From: Calliopum simillimum | Lineage: Eukaryota > Arthropoda > Insecta > Diptera > Lauxaniidae | Assembly (NCBI GenBank): GCA_951812925.1 | Contig: OX638369.1 | Span: 62,001-126,000, forward strand | Reading direction: 5' to 3' | Length of the DNA stretch: 64,000 nt | Shown: positions 1 to 11,820 of the stretch, piece by piece | Position numbering within the stretch: position 1 is the first letter of the stretch | Layout: each line of letters opens with the position of its first letter | Position numbers and translations under genes: made by a program | Notes under the pieces: generated by a model | Told to the model about the DNA's origin: nothing | The model's input: only the letters and a program-made list of their open reading frames with translations | Databases searched by the model: none

Positions 1-2713
1 TAATATCAACTGCCTAAGATTATTTATAATGTTTTTTTCTACAAAGTATTTGGTTTTTTCCCTATACAGGGATAAGAAAATATTCGTTTTATTATATTTA
101 TTTCACTTGATATATTAATATTATGTACCATGTACCATAAGAATTAAACGTAACAGCAGCAACATAAGCTGAAGCTTTCTTTTATCTCTCTTGATAAAAT
201 TTTTTCTGTAATTTAAATGTAAATTAAAATTAATTTTTTTATTTATTTTCTACTTTAAGTGCCACACTGCATCTGCAGCCGAAACCGATTTTATTATGGA
301 CACGACTGACAAGCTTACTTTTGGGAGCCTTGAATTACTGGCTGCGTACTCTTGTGCTATGTGAAACACATGGAATTCACCACGTTCCCCCATGTTTGTG
401 CTTTTATCTGGCTCTCACAGGCTTGTCGAAATGTGTATAATTGCTCCAAGTAAGAGCTTTTATGTATTCTAGTGGGAACTCTTAGTAGAGTATGTCGCAA
501 GCATAATTGAGAGGCAAATAAAGAGTGGGAAGTTCGGAAATGAAACGTTCAAGGACATGTGCTCGGTATTTATGTGCATGTCCTTTCTGATATTCTAAAA
601 ATGTCTGAAGAGCTCGATTTTCCCACAACAGCTGAGAAATAATTTTCGAAAAAAAATTTCAATAGAAAAATTCCAGTTACGCAATTTTAAATGTTAATCT
701 CCTTATGCAATAGACTAATCCATTCATCAGCTACATCTGAATGGATTTTGATGTCATAAACTGAATTTACAACACTTAAATACAATAAGTATAATTTTTA
801 TTTGTTTTTCAAATATAAAACGGTCTAGATCAAAATTCTAGCTTATTAAATAAAATTCGTTTTTAAATTTTATCATTACGAGAACTCTACCAACTACAAC
901 TAAGACATTCTTATAAATTTGCAGGAAATTCCCGATAAAAGAGTTGATATTACAATTAGTATCAATGTTTTCTAAAAGTTATGTAATTTTTTTTAGGAGA
1001 AACGTGGTAAATTAAAGCATCAGGTCCTTAAAAATATAAAATTTACATTAAGGTTGTTGCTTTAATCTCGTATACCATTAAAAAGACGAAAGTTTACGAG
1101 CTATACGTGGTTCTCAAGGCTTTTATATGTTTAAAGGAATTCCCTTATTGTTTCAGTCCCGAAGTTAATTTCTGTCCGGAATAATACATTTTATGATAAA
1201 GCTGTGAGAACATTCGCAAGACAGCCCTTAAATTAATTCAACATTAGTTTTCTCATAAAAAGCTGCATGAAATGTTTGCCTTTTTAGCTAAAAACGATCA
1301 TGCGCAAAACCATTGAAACTTTCCTTTATATGCTACTTTAGAAACGAAATAAAAATATGTAACGCCCCTGTACTTTTCAATCTGAGGCTTTAGTCGAGCT
1401 TCCGAAGTTGATAAACTAACATCGCGGCACGGATAATCCTAATAATTAGTGTATGATAATATATAAAAACACTGCTGAAAAATATTAAAAAATTGTGATT
1501 ATATTGATGAATAAATCTTAAAAAATGTGAATAAATTCCGGGTAAAAGGCAGGCGTTAGTTACAACGTAAGTGATTTAAATAATATATATATATGTATAA
1601 AAAAAGACGAATAGTCTAAGCAGAGAGAGCGAAAAAACACAATATGAAGAACGTACTAAAAATCGATTTTGTGTGAAGCAAATTGCAGTGAAACTGTGCT
1701 TCTATGTATGTGGTATGACTGCATGAGCTCTGCTGGTGTTGCCAATATTTAATAATTAATTAATGTTAACATATAATACACGACCCGTATTATGGTATAT
1801 TGACCTGTTGGCCTGTTTATCTGAAATTTTTTATCAGCTACTGGGTGTTTGGCTTTTTTATTTTTACCAAAACAAAAGAAAAAAAAAAAAATCCGAAATT
1901 TATCAGCATGGCAACACAGACATATATCGATCTACATATTTTGTGCTGTTTTTTAATTATTTATGTTTCCTTGTGCAATAATGTATAACAATGCATTTTA
2001 GTAACGGTAATCATCTGTATGTACAATGTACATACATATATTATGTATGTATTAATATCAATAAAAAGAACGATGGGTGACAATCTGCTCCGATTTTCCA
2101 CAGGTTCAAATTAAACGTAAAATTTTGTGACGTAGTAGAGTTGAAAAATATTGCTGCAAAAAAGAACGAAATTTGGCTAGAAACTTTAGCTGTATTAAGT
2201 CAGCAAACGCAATTTATTATTATTAACTCTAACAGCGATGATTAACGCCCACAGCCAGAATGGTGAGACGTTCCTTTTCAGACTTCCATTTTTTAAATCT
2301 GTAGAAAAGGGGCGTTTTATATTCCATCGTTGACGTCCTTTAAGGAAAGATGAAGGGCCATATATATATGAGTAACGTTTATTTCATAATTGTGATATGT
2401 GAAAACACCAAGAGCTTGTCGGATCCATCCGAAATAAAATTCGATTGCCCCTGCGGGGAGGTATTTAATTCAAAATAAATCGAACAACCAGAGTATTTAC
2501 ATAAATAACAGGACTTTTACTTAAGTAAAAATTTGATAAAAAATTTCGGAATTAGTTATTTTTAAACGAAGTTCTTCAGAAAGAAAATATTTGAATAAAG
2601 AGGAATTATTATAAACATGTGTCGAAACATCAAAACATGAAATATGGTTTTGAACTCTTTTGATCCCCTCCCTTTTCGCACGTAGTCTAACCCGACTTTT
2701 TTCTTCTATGATC
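1..2713. other. Unassigned AT-rich DNA
   Basis: I see no convincing coding sequence, RNA gene or repeat family shared with the rest of the window. Long A and T runs are common, and a TATG/TACA microsatellite lies near 2017-2057. It could be intron or intergenic DNA. Short exons of the gene at 41.9 kb cannot be excluded. Confidence 0.5.
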
Positions 2714-2715
2714 TA

Positions 2716-3678
2716 ACAGGTGATCCAATAAGGGGTTCCTACTTTATTTTCTAAATAAAATACATAAAAGTCAATGCATTGATGCAAATCTTTATTTGGA
2801 ATAATAGTTCGGTTCCATCAACTCAATGTTTAAAAATTATTTTGTTCAAATGTTGCCCACGACTAGCTCTTAAATGGTTCATTCTGTGGATCCAATTTTC
2901 GACAGCTCTTTCGAGCATATCGGCCGGTATTCCTCGAATAACACGAGTTTTGTTGGTTTCCAAAGCGTCAATAGTATCGGGTTTGTCGACATAAACAAGT
3001 GATTTAACATACATATCCCCAAAGAAATCACATGATCTTAATGGCCAATTAACAGGAGCATTTCTTGAGCCATCCTGTTGAAACCAGGGTTCGGCTACAC
3101 TAATATCCTGGATTTTTGACAACAAAAATTCATTGATCATTGCTCTGTAGCGAGCACCATTGACCGTAACACGGGCTCCATCCGGATTTTTGAAGAAATA
3201 CGGTCCGATGATGCCCATAAACCACACCAAACAGTACTTTTATAGGGATACATTGGATGCTCTTGGATTGCTTCTGGTTGTTCATTGGACCAAGATTGGA
3301 TTGTTCACGGTTTTCACGAACACTCTCTGCTACTGCAGCAATATTCTCTAAATTACGGGCTCTTTCACTCTGGTTGAATGATGAATGTCCAATAGTGTAA
3401 AATTGCTTCGAAATCTGGTGGTGGTGTTACGAATAGTGCGTTTAGTTGGACGCTCATAACGACCAAAATGATGTTGAAGAACTCTATAACTTTCTCTAAC
3501 TGATGACTGATTTTGGTAGTAAGTTTCCACAATTAATAAACGTTGTTCAGGAGTAAATCTATTCATGATTGAGTCGTATTAAATACTGAACACAAACGTC
3601 ATATGGACAAGCCATTTGACATATAACAGCTATCAAAACAACCCAGTTGGAAAAGGGACCTCGTATTGGATGACCCTT
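2716..3678 (-). mobile_element. Decayed Tc1/mariner-type transposon with TIRs and TA duplication
   Basis: Both ends can be placed. After TA at 2714-2715 the left end reads ACAGGTGATCCAATAAGG. The right end, read inward from 3678 and followed by TA at 3679-3680, reads AAGGGTCATCCAATACGA. About 18 of the first 24 bases agree. The 963-bp body carries pieces of a DUF4817-type transposase on the minus strand. TA duplication plus this transposase type places it in the Tc1/mariner superfamily. It is internally deleted and cannot be autonomous. Confidence 0.85.
2823..3566 (-). pseudogene. Broken mariner-type transposase (DUF4817 class)
   Basis: The N-terminal piece (3566-3348) starts MNRFTPEQRLLIVETYY and has the helix-turn-helix look of insect DUF4817 proteins, including the NQSSVRESYR stretch. 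The C-terminal piece (3230-2823) holds GIIGPYFFKNPDG, VTVNGARYRAMINEFLL and WFQQDGS (second catalytic Asp region), then a shortened WPLRSCDFF, and ends near ASRGQHLNKIIF, which is typical of the family. The centre, including the first catalytic Asp, is lost. The residues normally between FQQDG and the final motif are also mostly deleted. About 210 codons remain of an expected 330 or more. It is a fossil with no function. Confidence 0.85.
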
Positions 3679-3976
3679 TATACCCCCATTTTCCAACGGC
3701 CTAAGTAAGTTTTCTAATGCTGACTTATTTATTGTATTTAAAGTATTGCCACATGACCATATTATTAACTACAAACAATATTTCTTTCTTTTTCTTTGCA
3801 TTGCATTCATTTAACAGCCAACAGTATAAAACAAATATTGGCTAAGGACTTGGTGTTAAATATGGCTAAGGTATGTTTAGAAGCTTCAAAAATATGTATG
3901 TATTATGTATCAATTAATATACACAATAAGTGTACAAGTAGTACCTGTAGTCCGATTCTTCAAGTATGTATGTACA

Positions 3977-5849
3977 TTAGAGTGGTCCAAATTTTGTATG
4001 GAAAAACCAAGAGTGTTAAAAAGTCAAGGTGCGCGCGACTTTTCTGAATCCTTGGATCCTGTTGATTTCAAAAAGTGCTTTGGAACTAAAAAAAAATTGC
4101 GTTTAGATATTCCGCAACGAGCTTGAAGGTACTTTTTTAGGAATTTTTGAGTTTTTGAGTACTTTTTTTAATTGAAACGCTGCATCTTTTTAACCAGATA
4201 AGGTATTTGCAAAAATTAAATTGCATTTTTGTAAGAATATATTGAGCCAAATTCTGCGTCAATAATAATAAATCTTGTCTTTCCCAATTTTTTTTATCGG
4301 CACTTTAAACTTCAAAATTTGTTAATTTTTTGAGGTGTTTGCACATTCAAGAACCGATTTTTTTCTTATTTTGCTTTAGCAAATTTTTTTTTATATTGCT
4401 ATGTTTTTATGCATTAATTTATCTATCAACTGATTCCAACAACTAAGCTATAAGCTTCACTTTACTTACTAAAAACCGTAAAATATAATCAAATTTGGCC
4501 AAAAAAAAAACTCTGAGTTTAAAATTTTCGTGGTGAAACAGAAACAACAATAGTCATTTGCGATGTATGTGTTCATGAAAATTCTAAATCCGGTCTCAGA
4601 ATTGCTCTATCTCGCACGGTTTTAGAGATATCCTAACCTAAAAATGCAAAAAACACAGTTTTTGCTATTTTTGAAGCTGTTATATCACAACATGGTAACT
4701 TTCAGCCTGGTATGGAAGATAAAAGTGACAGTCTTTTTCTTCAAAACCCAATTTAAATTATATCGATATTTCTTTGTTCCTCCGAAATATCGTAAGCAGA
4801 AATAACAAAAAAGCGTGTTATTTGCACTTTTTCAACTTTTTAGGTTAGAATAACTCCAAGAACAAAAAAGATATCGGTATAATTTAAATTGAATTTGAAA
4901 GAAACAGACTGGCACTTCTAACCACTATACCACTTTTTGTGGCTGAAAGTAACCTTGACTTGTAATATCACTATAAAAAGAGCAAAAACGGTGTTTCTTA
5001 TACTTTTATGCAAAGATATCTCCTTAACCGTACAAGATACAGCAATTTTGATTTCGAATTCAGAATCAACGTCAATAAATACATCCAAAATGGCTATTTT
5101 AGTTTCTTTTTGATTTATTTATTTTTTTAGTTTCCTTAGAAAATCTATGAAAACTAAGTGTTAACCTATTTTCCCAAAAATATCATGAACTGCCAAGGTT
5201 TCGATATTGCGTAGAATGTTGTTTTACTCAGAAGATTAGGAACTAATGAATGTATAAGAAAAAAGTGGTACCTTACGTCATCCCATTAAGATATCTTATT
5301 TCAATGCCTTGAAAACATGAAAATTAATTTTTTTTTAAGCCCAATTTAATTATACTTAATTGTTTTTAGTGAGTAAAAGTGTTACTAAAAGCTTAGTTGT
5401 TGAAATTATTTTAAAGATAAATTAATGCTTAAAAATATAACAATTTAAAAAAAAATTTGCTAGAGCAAAATAAGAAAAAAATCAGTTCTTGAATGTGCAA
5501 ACACCTCAAAAAATTAACAAATTTTGAAGTTCATAGTGCTGCTAAAAAAAATTGGGAAAGACTAGATTTATTATTATTGATGCAAAATTTGGCTCAATAT
5601 ATTCTTACAAAAATGCAATTTAATTTTTGCAAATACCTTATCTGGTTAAAAAGATGTAGCGTTTAAATTAAAAAAAGTACTCAAAAACTCAAAAATTCCT
5701 AAAAAAGTACCTTCAAGCTCGTTGCGGAATATCTAAACGCAATTTTTTTTTGGTTCCAAAGCACTTTTTGTAATCAGTAGGATCCAAGGATTCAGAAAAG
5801 TCGCGCGCACCTTGACTTTTTAACACTTTCGGATTTTGGACCACTCTAA
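3977..5849. mobile_element. Foldback element P1 (TTAGAGTGG ends, TSD TGTACA)
   Basis: The two halves are near-perfect inverted copies. The left end TTAGAGTGGTCC matches the right end GGACCACTCTAA, and the arms stay aligned toward a centre near 4910. TGTACA occurs directly outside both ends (3971-3976 and 5850-5855). A short open frame containing SQGARDFSESLDP occurs in both arms in mirror image, as expected of a palindrome; it matches nothing I know. No transposase is visible, so it is non-autonomous. Confidence 0.85.
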
Positions 5850-5876
5850 TGTACATATTTGGTTGACAATATACAG

Positions 5877-6451
5877 CAGAGGTGTGCACCTGGAGCAAAA
5901 ATTTTTTCATCTTGCTCCCATATAAACTTGATTTTGAAGCCTTACGTCATAAACGTAAGGCTTGAGTTTTTGATTTTTTCAAATGTTAAGTTTTTCTAAA
6001 TACAAGCCAACAACAACAAAAAGTACAAATATCCTGTCGTATATAACACGCTACTTGTTCGCAAGTGTCAGTCCAATTCTAGTTTTGAAGCAAACCAAAA
6101 AATGAATATCAGGAAACAACAACAAAAAAATTTGCAACAACAATTGCATACGCTACTTTTCTACGAGCTTCAAAAAATAAAATTCAATGCGAGCGACCGC
6201 AACAACAATTTCATGCAGCTTGAAGTCAAGTGAGTTGAAGCCTTTTTCGTTGCGATCGTCGAGCAACGGGAATTATTATTTTATCATTGATTTGTTGTTG
6301 TCATTGCATCCCTCGAATTTGAAATTTTTATGTTTTCATCTTTTTCGAAGAATGCTTGGGGACATACATTTTGCAAATTTCGTGAGCTAGCTCTTTTAAT
6401 CAGCCGATTAAATATTTTAGCTCCCTTACGTTACTTGTGTGCACACCTCTG
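5877..6451. mobile_element. hAT-type MITE, 8-bp TSD ATATACAG
   Basis: The left end CAGAGGTGTGCAC and right end GTGCACACCTCTG are exact inverted repeats. ATATACAG lies immediately outside both (5869-5876 and 6452-6459). The CAG start and 8-bp duplication are hallmarks of the hAT superfamily. The 575-bp body has no transposase; it contains CAA-rich stretches and a small hairpin around 5939-5963. Confidence 0.9.
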
Positions 6452-6479
6452 ATATACAGGTAAAAATATGCTCAACAGT

Positions 6480-6583
6480 CTGTTCGTTTACTCCAAGTTT
6501 TTACAAGTTTATGTACGTTTTATGCGTAAACGAGAGCTTTTCGGGTAAAAACTTGTAAAAGCTTGGAATAAACGAACACTCAT
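6480..6583. repeat. Short palindrome, MITE-like
   Basis: TGTTCGTTTACTCCAAG at the left pairs with CTTGGAATAAACGAACAC at the right, separated by about 50 bases. No clear target duplication was found. It resembles a tiny MITE or hairpin. Confidence 0.55.
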
Positions 6584-6721
6584 TTTATTCCATTAAATAA
6601 ACTTTCGGAAAGTCAATATACAATAGTTTCATTATCGAAAAATAAATTTTTCAGAAGCTTCTTATATCTACAAAAAAATTTGGTTCCACAATTTCATAGC
6701 TTAGCAAATTTTATATCGAAA

Positions 6722-7512
6722 CTAGTAAGGGTGTTACCTTTGGCCTGGCCAAACATTAAATACCCTACACAGCAGTATTTTGAAAATTTTGCTAATATGA
6801 GAGGTGCCACGCCCTCCAAATTCACCCAGTTTTTTCTCAGAGTTTGCATTTAAAGTTCTTAGTATTTAAGTGAAATTTGGTTGGTTTATCTGAAAAAATA
6901 TTTTCAGAATAGCGTTTTGAAGCTTTTGCTTATATGGGAGGAGCCACGCCCTCTTGTCCGATTTTATCCAGTTTTTGCTTAAAGCTTGCATTTATAGTTT
7001 TTAAAGTCCGAGTCAAATCTAGTTTGATTATCTCAAAAAACGCTTTCAGTACAGCGTTTTGAAGCTTTTGCTTATATGAGAGGTGCCACGCCCTCTTGTC
7101 TGATTTCACCCAGTTTTTGCTCAGAGCTTGCGCTAGTAATTTGTAGTATTTATGTGTATTTTGGTTGCATTGTTGTGAAATATACTCCAGAATTTGCATT
7201 TTGAAGATATTTTTTGTATTGGCGGTAGGCGTGTCCGTTGACCGATTTCGCTCATTTTCAATCCCCCGAGCTAACTTTGACGACGGAGGCTGTGTACCAA
7301 ATTTCATTGAACTATCTTGCTTAGTTTTCTCAAAAAATTTATTTCCACACACAGCCGTTACCCAGCCAGCCAGCCAGACAGACGGACATGGCTATATCGA
7401 CTCAGGAGGTGACGCTGATCAAGAATATGTATACTTTTCCATATCTGCCACGCCTCCTTCTCTGCGTTACAAACGGAAGGACAAAGTGAATATACCCTGG
7501 GTGTAGGGTATA
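6722..7512 (-). mobile_element. Helentron H1 (DINE-1-like, non-autonomous)
   Basis: On the minus strand it opens TATACCCTACACCCAGGGTA (a 5' hairpin). It continues through the CTTGATCAGC, GAGTCGATATAGC and GTCCGTCTGTCTGG segment typical of the Drosophila DINE-1 5' end. It ends with a TTTGGCC/GGCCAAA hairpin followed by CTTACTAG (CTRR end). Three units of about 145 bp, each with GTGCCACGCCCTC, fill the middle. It carries no Rep/helicase. Open frames across it are by-products. Confidence 0.85.
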
Positions 7513-7605
7513 AAAATGGTGCACATTTTTTTTCCACGACCTATAGTTTAGGAGATATGGTTCAGTGAAATTGGACTTTCCGATCCAACATATAAAATCC
7601 ATAAT

Positions 7606-8272
7606 TATACCCTACACCCAGGGTATATTCACTTTGTCCTTCCGTTTGTAACGCAGAGAAGGAGGCGTGGCAGATATAGAAAAGTATATATATTCTTGAT
7701 CAGCGTCACCTCCTGAGTCGATATAGCTATGTCCGTCTGTCTGGCGGGCTGGATGGTTGGCTAGCTGGCAGGCTGGCTGTGCGTGGAAATAATTTTTACG
7801 CGAAAACTAATCATGATATTTCAATGAAATTTGGTACGTTGGCTTTGCCGTAACAGTTAGCTCGTGGGATTGAAAATGAGCGAAATCGGTCAACGGACAC
7901 GCCTACCGCCCATACAAAAAATATATTTAAAATACAACTTTAGGAGTATTTTTCACGACAATTCAACCAAAATACACCTAAATACTACGAATTACTAGCG
8001 CAAGCTCTGAGCAAAAACTGGGTGAAATCAGACAAGAGGGCGTGGCACCTCCCATATAAGCAAAAGCTTCAAAACGCTATACTGAAAGAGTTTTTTGAGA
8101 TAATCCAACTAAATTTCACTCAATTACTAAAAACTTTAAACGCACGCTCTGAGCAAAAACCAGGTGAACTCAGGCAAAAGGGCGTGGCACCTCCCATAGA
8201 AGCAAAATTTTCAAAATACTGCAGTGTAGGGTATTTAATGTTTGGCCAAGCCAAAGGTTACACCCTTACTAG
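7606..8272 (+). mobile_element. Helentron H2 (DINE-1-like), head-to-head with H1
   Basis: It has the same 5' hairpin start TATACCCTACACCC and GTCCGTCTGTCTGG segment, two internal GGCGTGGCACCTCCCAT units, and a 3' end of TTTGGCCAAGCCAAA plus CTTACTAG at 8265-8272. It is oriented opposite to H1 across a 93-bp spacer belonging to the outer palindrome arm. No target duplication, as expected of Helitron-like elements. Confidence 0.85.
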
Positions 8273-8489
8273 TTTTTTTTAAGTTATTCCGGCACAAAGG
8301 TCGAGGAAATTAGTATCTTGCTAACGCTAACTTCTACAAAAAAAATGATTCTCCACAATTTGGTAGCTCAGAAAATTTTATATCGAAAAATGGTGCAAAT
8401 TGTTTTCTTACGGCCCACTGTTTATGAGATATCCTATTTTAAGGTATTTTCAGCATACAAGTGTTCACAGTAATATGAACGTTGACTTT

Positions 8490-8658
8490 AAAATTAACAT
8501 AACTATGCCTACGGCTGAATTTTTGTGTGGATAATCTTCCAATGGTGGGTACTAACTTTTGTTTTAGTCGAACCATGAGAAGTGGTGCCTTCGTGAAATA
8601 TCGGGAGCGAAAGATCGAGAAAATCAGTTTTTTCACTGTTGATTTTGAAATTAATATA
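8490..8658. repeat. Module M, first copy
   Basis: This block (AAATTAACATAACTATGCCT to GAAATTAATATAA) recurs, apparently without differences, at 9555-9722. A diverged copy follows at about 8659-8810. Confidence 0.8.
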
Positions 8659-9042
8659 AGTATGCCTACGTCATAGTATCATGGCTGAATTTTTTTGTGT
8701 GTATTCTTCTAATAGTGGGTACTAACTTTTGTTTTAGTCAAACCGTGAGAGGTGGTGCCTTTGCGAGAGGTCGAGAAAATCAAATCAAATTTCAAATTAA
8801 TATTAATCAACATTCATAGTACTGTGAACACTTGTATGCTGAAAATACCTTAAAAAAGGTTATGGGTGATTCTCAGATAACTGTACTTTTTGTGTCCTCT
8901 GGCGATTTCACCTAAACAGTAGGCTTTTTTTTCACAAAAAATTACGCTATAAGTTAGAAACTATGTTTTTCTAATAGAGCGGATCAATTTTACTACCAAA
9001 TAATTATTGGTCTACTGTGAAAGTTTGCAAATATACCCCAAA

Positions 9043-9946
9043 TGTCACAAACGTGGCATGTCCTACCCCTAATTATTATAAACAAAACAATGAAAAACGA
9101 CCAAAAGACGGAAATAGAACAGAAAACAAGTTACTACACATATTAAGTAAATACTTAAGGCTACAATATTCTGAGCTCATCTGCAGCTTAAAACAATTTT
9201 TAGAGGGCACAATTTCGAATTGAAAACTGCCCCCTAGTTTTGAAAAAAAAATTTCTTGAAAGCATTATGCTACTACTGCATGGTACTACTGTTTCAGTCA
9301 ATAGATTGCAATACATATGCATTAATTCTCATCACTATCCATCACCCAAAGGTCATCATGTCCACACGCGTTCAAAAAGAAATCTGTTTGCGTTTTATAG
9401 GGCAGTTTATAAACAAAAACAGTTTTTTTTTTTTAAATTATGGTCACAAACGTGGCACTCGGCACTCCTAGGTAGTACATTTTATTTTATGCATGAAACA
9501 ATTTTTTTGTAGGATTTACATACATGACCCCAAATTCTTTCGGAAAAATCTTGAAAATTAACATAACTATGCCTACGGCTGAATTTTTGTGTGGATAATC
9601 TTCCAATGGTGGGTACTAACTTTTGTTTTAGTCGAACCATGAGAAGTGGTGCCTTCGTGAAATATCGGGAGCGAAAGATCGAGAAAATCAGTTTTTTCAC
9701 TGTTGATTTTGAAATTAATATAACAAAAACAGTTTTTTTTTTTTAAATTATGGTCACAAACGTGGCACTCGGCACTCCTAGGTAGTACATTTTATTTTAT
9801 GCATGAAACAATTTTTTTGTAGGATTTACATACATGACCCCAAATTCTTTCTGAAAAATCTTGAACTCAAAAGCGTGCTTTACAATGAGCGATAAACTAC
9901 AAAAATGTCACAAACGTGGCGCATCAAAAATGTCACAAACGTGGCA
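9043..9946. repeat. Repeated 16-bp word TGTCACAAACGTGGCA
   Basis: Copies lie at 9043-9058, 9442-9457 (first base differs), 9752-9767 (same), 9906-9921 (last base differs), 9931-9946 and, in the opposite palindrome arm, 23603-23618. All copies are in the same direct orientation in window coordinates. Such short spaced words often serve as transposase-binding subterminal repeats, but no binding protein is known here. Confidence 0.6.
9412..9865. repeat. Local A-M-A duplication
   Basis: Segment A (9412-9555) is repeated almost exactly at 9722-9865, with a perfect second copy of module M (9555-9722) between. Very low divergence implies a recent rearrangement or gene conversion inside the palindrome arm. 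Confidence 0.8.
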
Positions 9947-10209
9947 CTTTTTATCACTTTGCAAAAAACATATTTTGATATGAAGTTTGAGGCTATTATG
10001 TTTTTAATACAAAAATTTTTCTAGACCATCAGAATCTTGAGTTATCCTTGCTCAAAAGTGAAAAAATCACTGTTTTGACATCTACTTAAAGCTATAGAAC
10101 AAAAACAACAACAAATAAAATTAATTTTTGTCAATGGCTTCAGACAGCCAAATTTATTGTCAACAAGACACAATTTACCGTTTTTCAATTGGATTCCTAG
10201 CTTCCGAGT

Positions 10210-11395
10210 TATAAGCGTTTAAAGTAAGGATATCTTTCGATAACATACAAAGGATTTTCCGAGGCCGAAAAGTTACAAAAAATCAAGTTTTATTATTTTT
10301 ATCAATAACATGTTTAATTACAAAAATTTCGAGACCTTGCAGACCATAATCGCATGAAAAATTACAGTTCCATGCTAGATTTTGTGAATAAGCCTACTAA
10401 ACTATTGCTTTGCAAATTAACAGAATCAAAATTTCATCTGTTCATTCACTAAATCTACACTCAGAAAAAAAAAATTCTTAAAACAACAATTTTTCATTCT
10501 TAAAAAATTGTTATTTTTTAATTGTTGAAATTCATATTTTATTCTGTTCTGTTTTATTAAAAAAGCTTTATATAACGATTAAGGGTAAGAAACATTTCAT
10601 ATAAACTAAACACTAATTTTTCCCATCTTTCTGGTAGCGAATGAATTCCATAATAAATTACGCTTTATTGATCGTAACTTGGATACTTGGATTCGCGGAT
10701 GATGTAAACCTGACTTCGCTCACGATCCACTTCGCTTCTGATTATCGTACTATGTCCTCTTTCTATCGCCAGTTAAGATAAAATGCAAAATGCTGCCGTT
10801 GAAGCATCAGTTACACGTATGAAAACGCCGTTTGACTTCTTAGGCTCATACTGCAACCAATGTTCATGCTGCTGTATCTTTTTTATTGCCGTAAGATAGA
10901 TTGCTAATATAGACTTATATAAGAACAAACATTTCAACAATCATGTATTCTTCGTTCAGCTATTTCGCTTTTAAATATTGTGAACAGTTTCGCTTTTGAA
11001 ACAACAATTTCCATTCATAAATTTCCAACATTTTTTCGCTTTTAATACAACAATTTTCGTTCTTAAAACTTCAACAACTTTTTACTTGATTCAACAATTT
11101 TTCGTTATGCATAATACATAACAATTTCGTATTTAAAACAAGAGCAAAAGTTGTTGGGAAGATTTTAACTAACATAAATTCTTGAATCAAAACATAAAGT
11201 TGTTGGGAAAAAAATTTTTTTTTTTTGTGTGTGTACAATAGAGCCTTTTTTTTTAATCCGATTTAACTTAAAATTTTCGTGATAAAATATATTTTTGATA
11301 AAAATAATAAAACTTAAAATTTTTGTTAATTTTTCGGTCCAGAAAATCCTTTGTGTGTTATTGAGAGGTATCCTTTTTTTAAAAGCTTATAACTC
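10210..11395. repeat. Insertion-like block in the left arm
   Basis: Compared with the right arm, where CCGTG runs straight into AACTCGG near 23208, the left arm carries about 1.19 kb extra between GAGTTATAAGC and GCTTATAACTC, which mirror each other. Inside are A/T-rich repeats of a TTCTTAAAACAACAATTTTT type. It is either a transposon inserted on the left or a deletion on the right. Confidence 0.5.
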
Positions 11396-11613
11396 ACGGT
11401 GGTTTTTAAAAAATTTTAACTTTTTGAAATACCACCCGCGATTTTTTTCAGGGATAATGTTAGGGGACCCTTCTAGTATCTAAATCTGCAAACCGCGAAA
11501 TCGAATGTCCAGCCGTTTTTCTTTTTTCGACATTTTAGTTTTTTTAACGATTTTTGAGTATGTCTCGGTGTTTATATACATATTATGTACACATTTATAT
11601 GTATATACGTACA

Positions 11614-11766
11614 TATATGAGGCTATGAGCGCAACAGTGGCCTAACCTTTACTTCGTTGATAAAGCAAAAGCACATAACCTGAGTCGATACTAGCACAAG
11701 TTATTTGCTTTTGATTTTTTAACAAAGTGAGGGTTAGGCCACTATTGCGCTCATAGCCTCATATAT
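11614..11766. mobile_element. Palindromic MITE S1
   Basis: TATATGAGGCTATGAGCGCAA at the left is mirrored by TTGCGCTCATAGCCTCATATA at the right, with AGCAAAAGCACATAACCTGA internally. A half copy lies at 14619-14692, and a related palindrome sharing GCAAAAGCA..TAAC lies at 52996-53124. Confidence 0.75.
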
Positions 11767-11820
11767 ACTTGTATATGTATATATGTGTAATATATATATA
11801 TGGATTATATATACATACAT

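Larger units (their letters stand above)
6600..11575. repeat. Left arm of the outer nested palindrome, with insertions
   Basis: Blocks 6600-6721, 7513-7605, 8273-10209 and 11396-11575 are inverted copies, in order, of 24060 down to 23024. Examples are CCGATCCAACATATAAAAT near 7581 against 24030, the GACAGCCAAAT region near 10145 against 23265, and GGTGGTTTTTAAAAA near 11399 against 23200. Helentrons H1 and H2 and the 10210-11395 block interrupt this arm but not the other. The element's own outer ends are not resolved. Confidence 0.75.

Noticed and set aside
7165..7506. Protein-like frames such as GVSVDRFRSFSIPRA repeated at 7.2, 17.4, 22.5 and 33.7 kb
   Set aside because: They all fall on the same Helentron segment and vary with its microsatellite. 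Non-autonomous Helentrons have no genes there.
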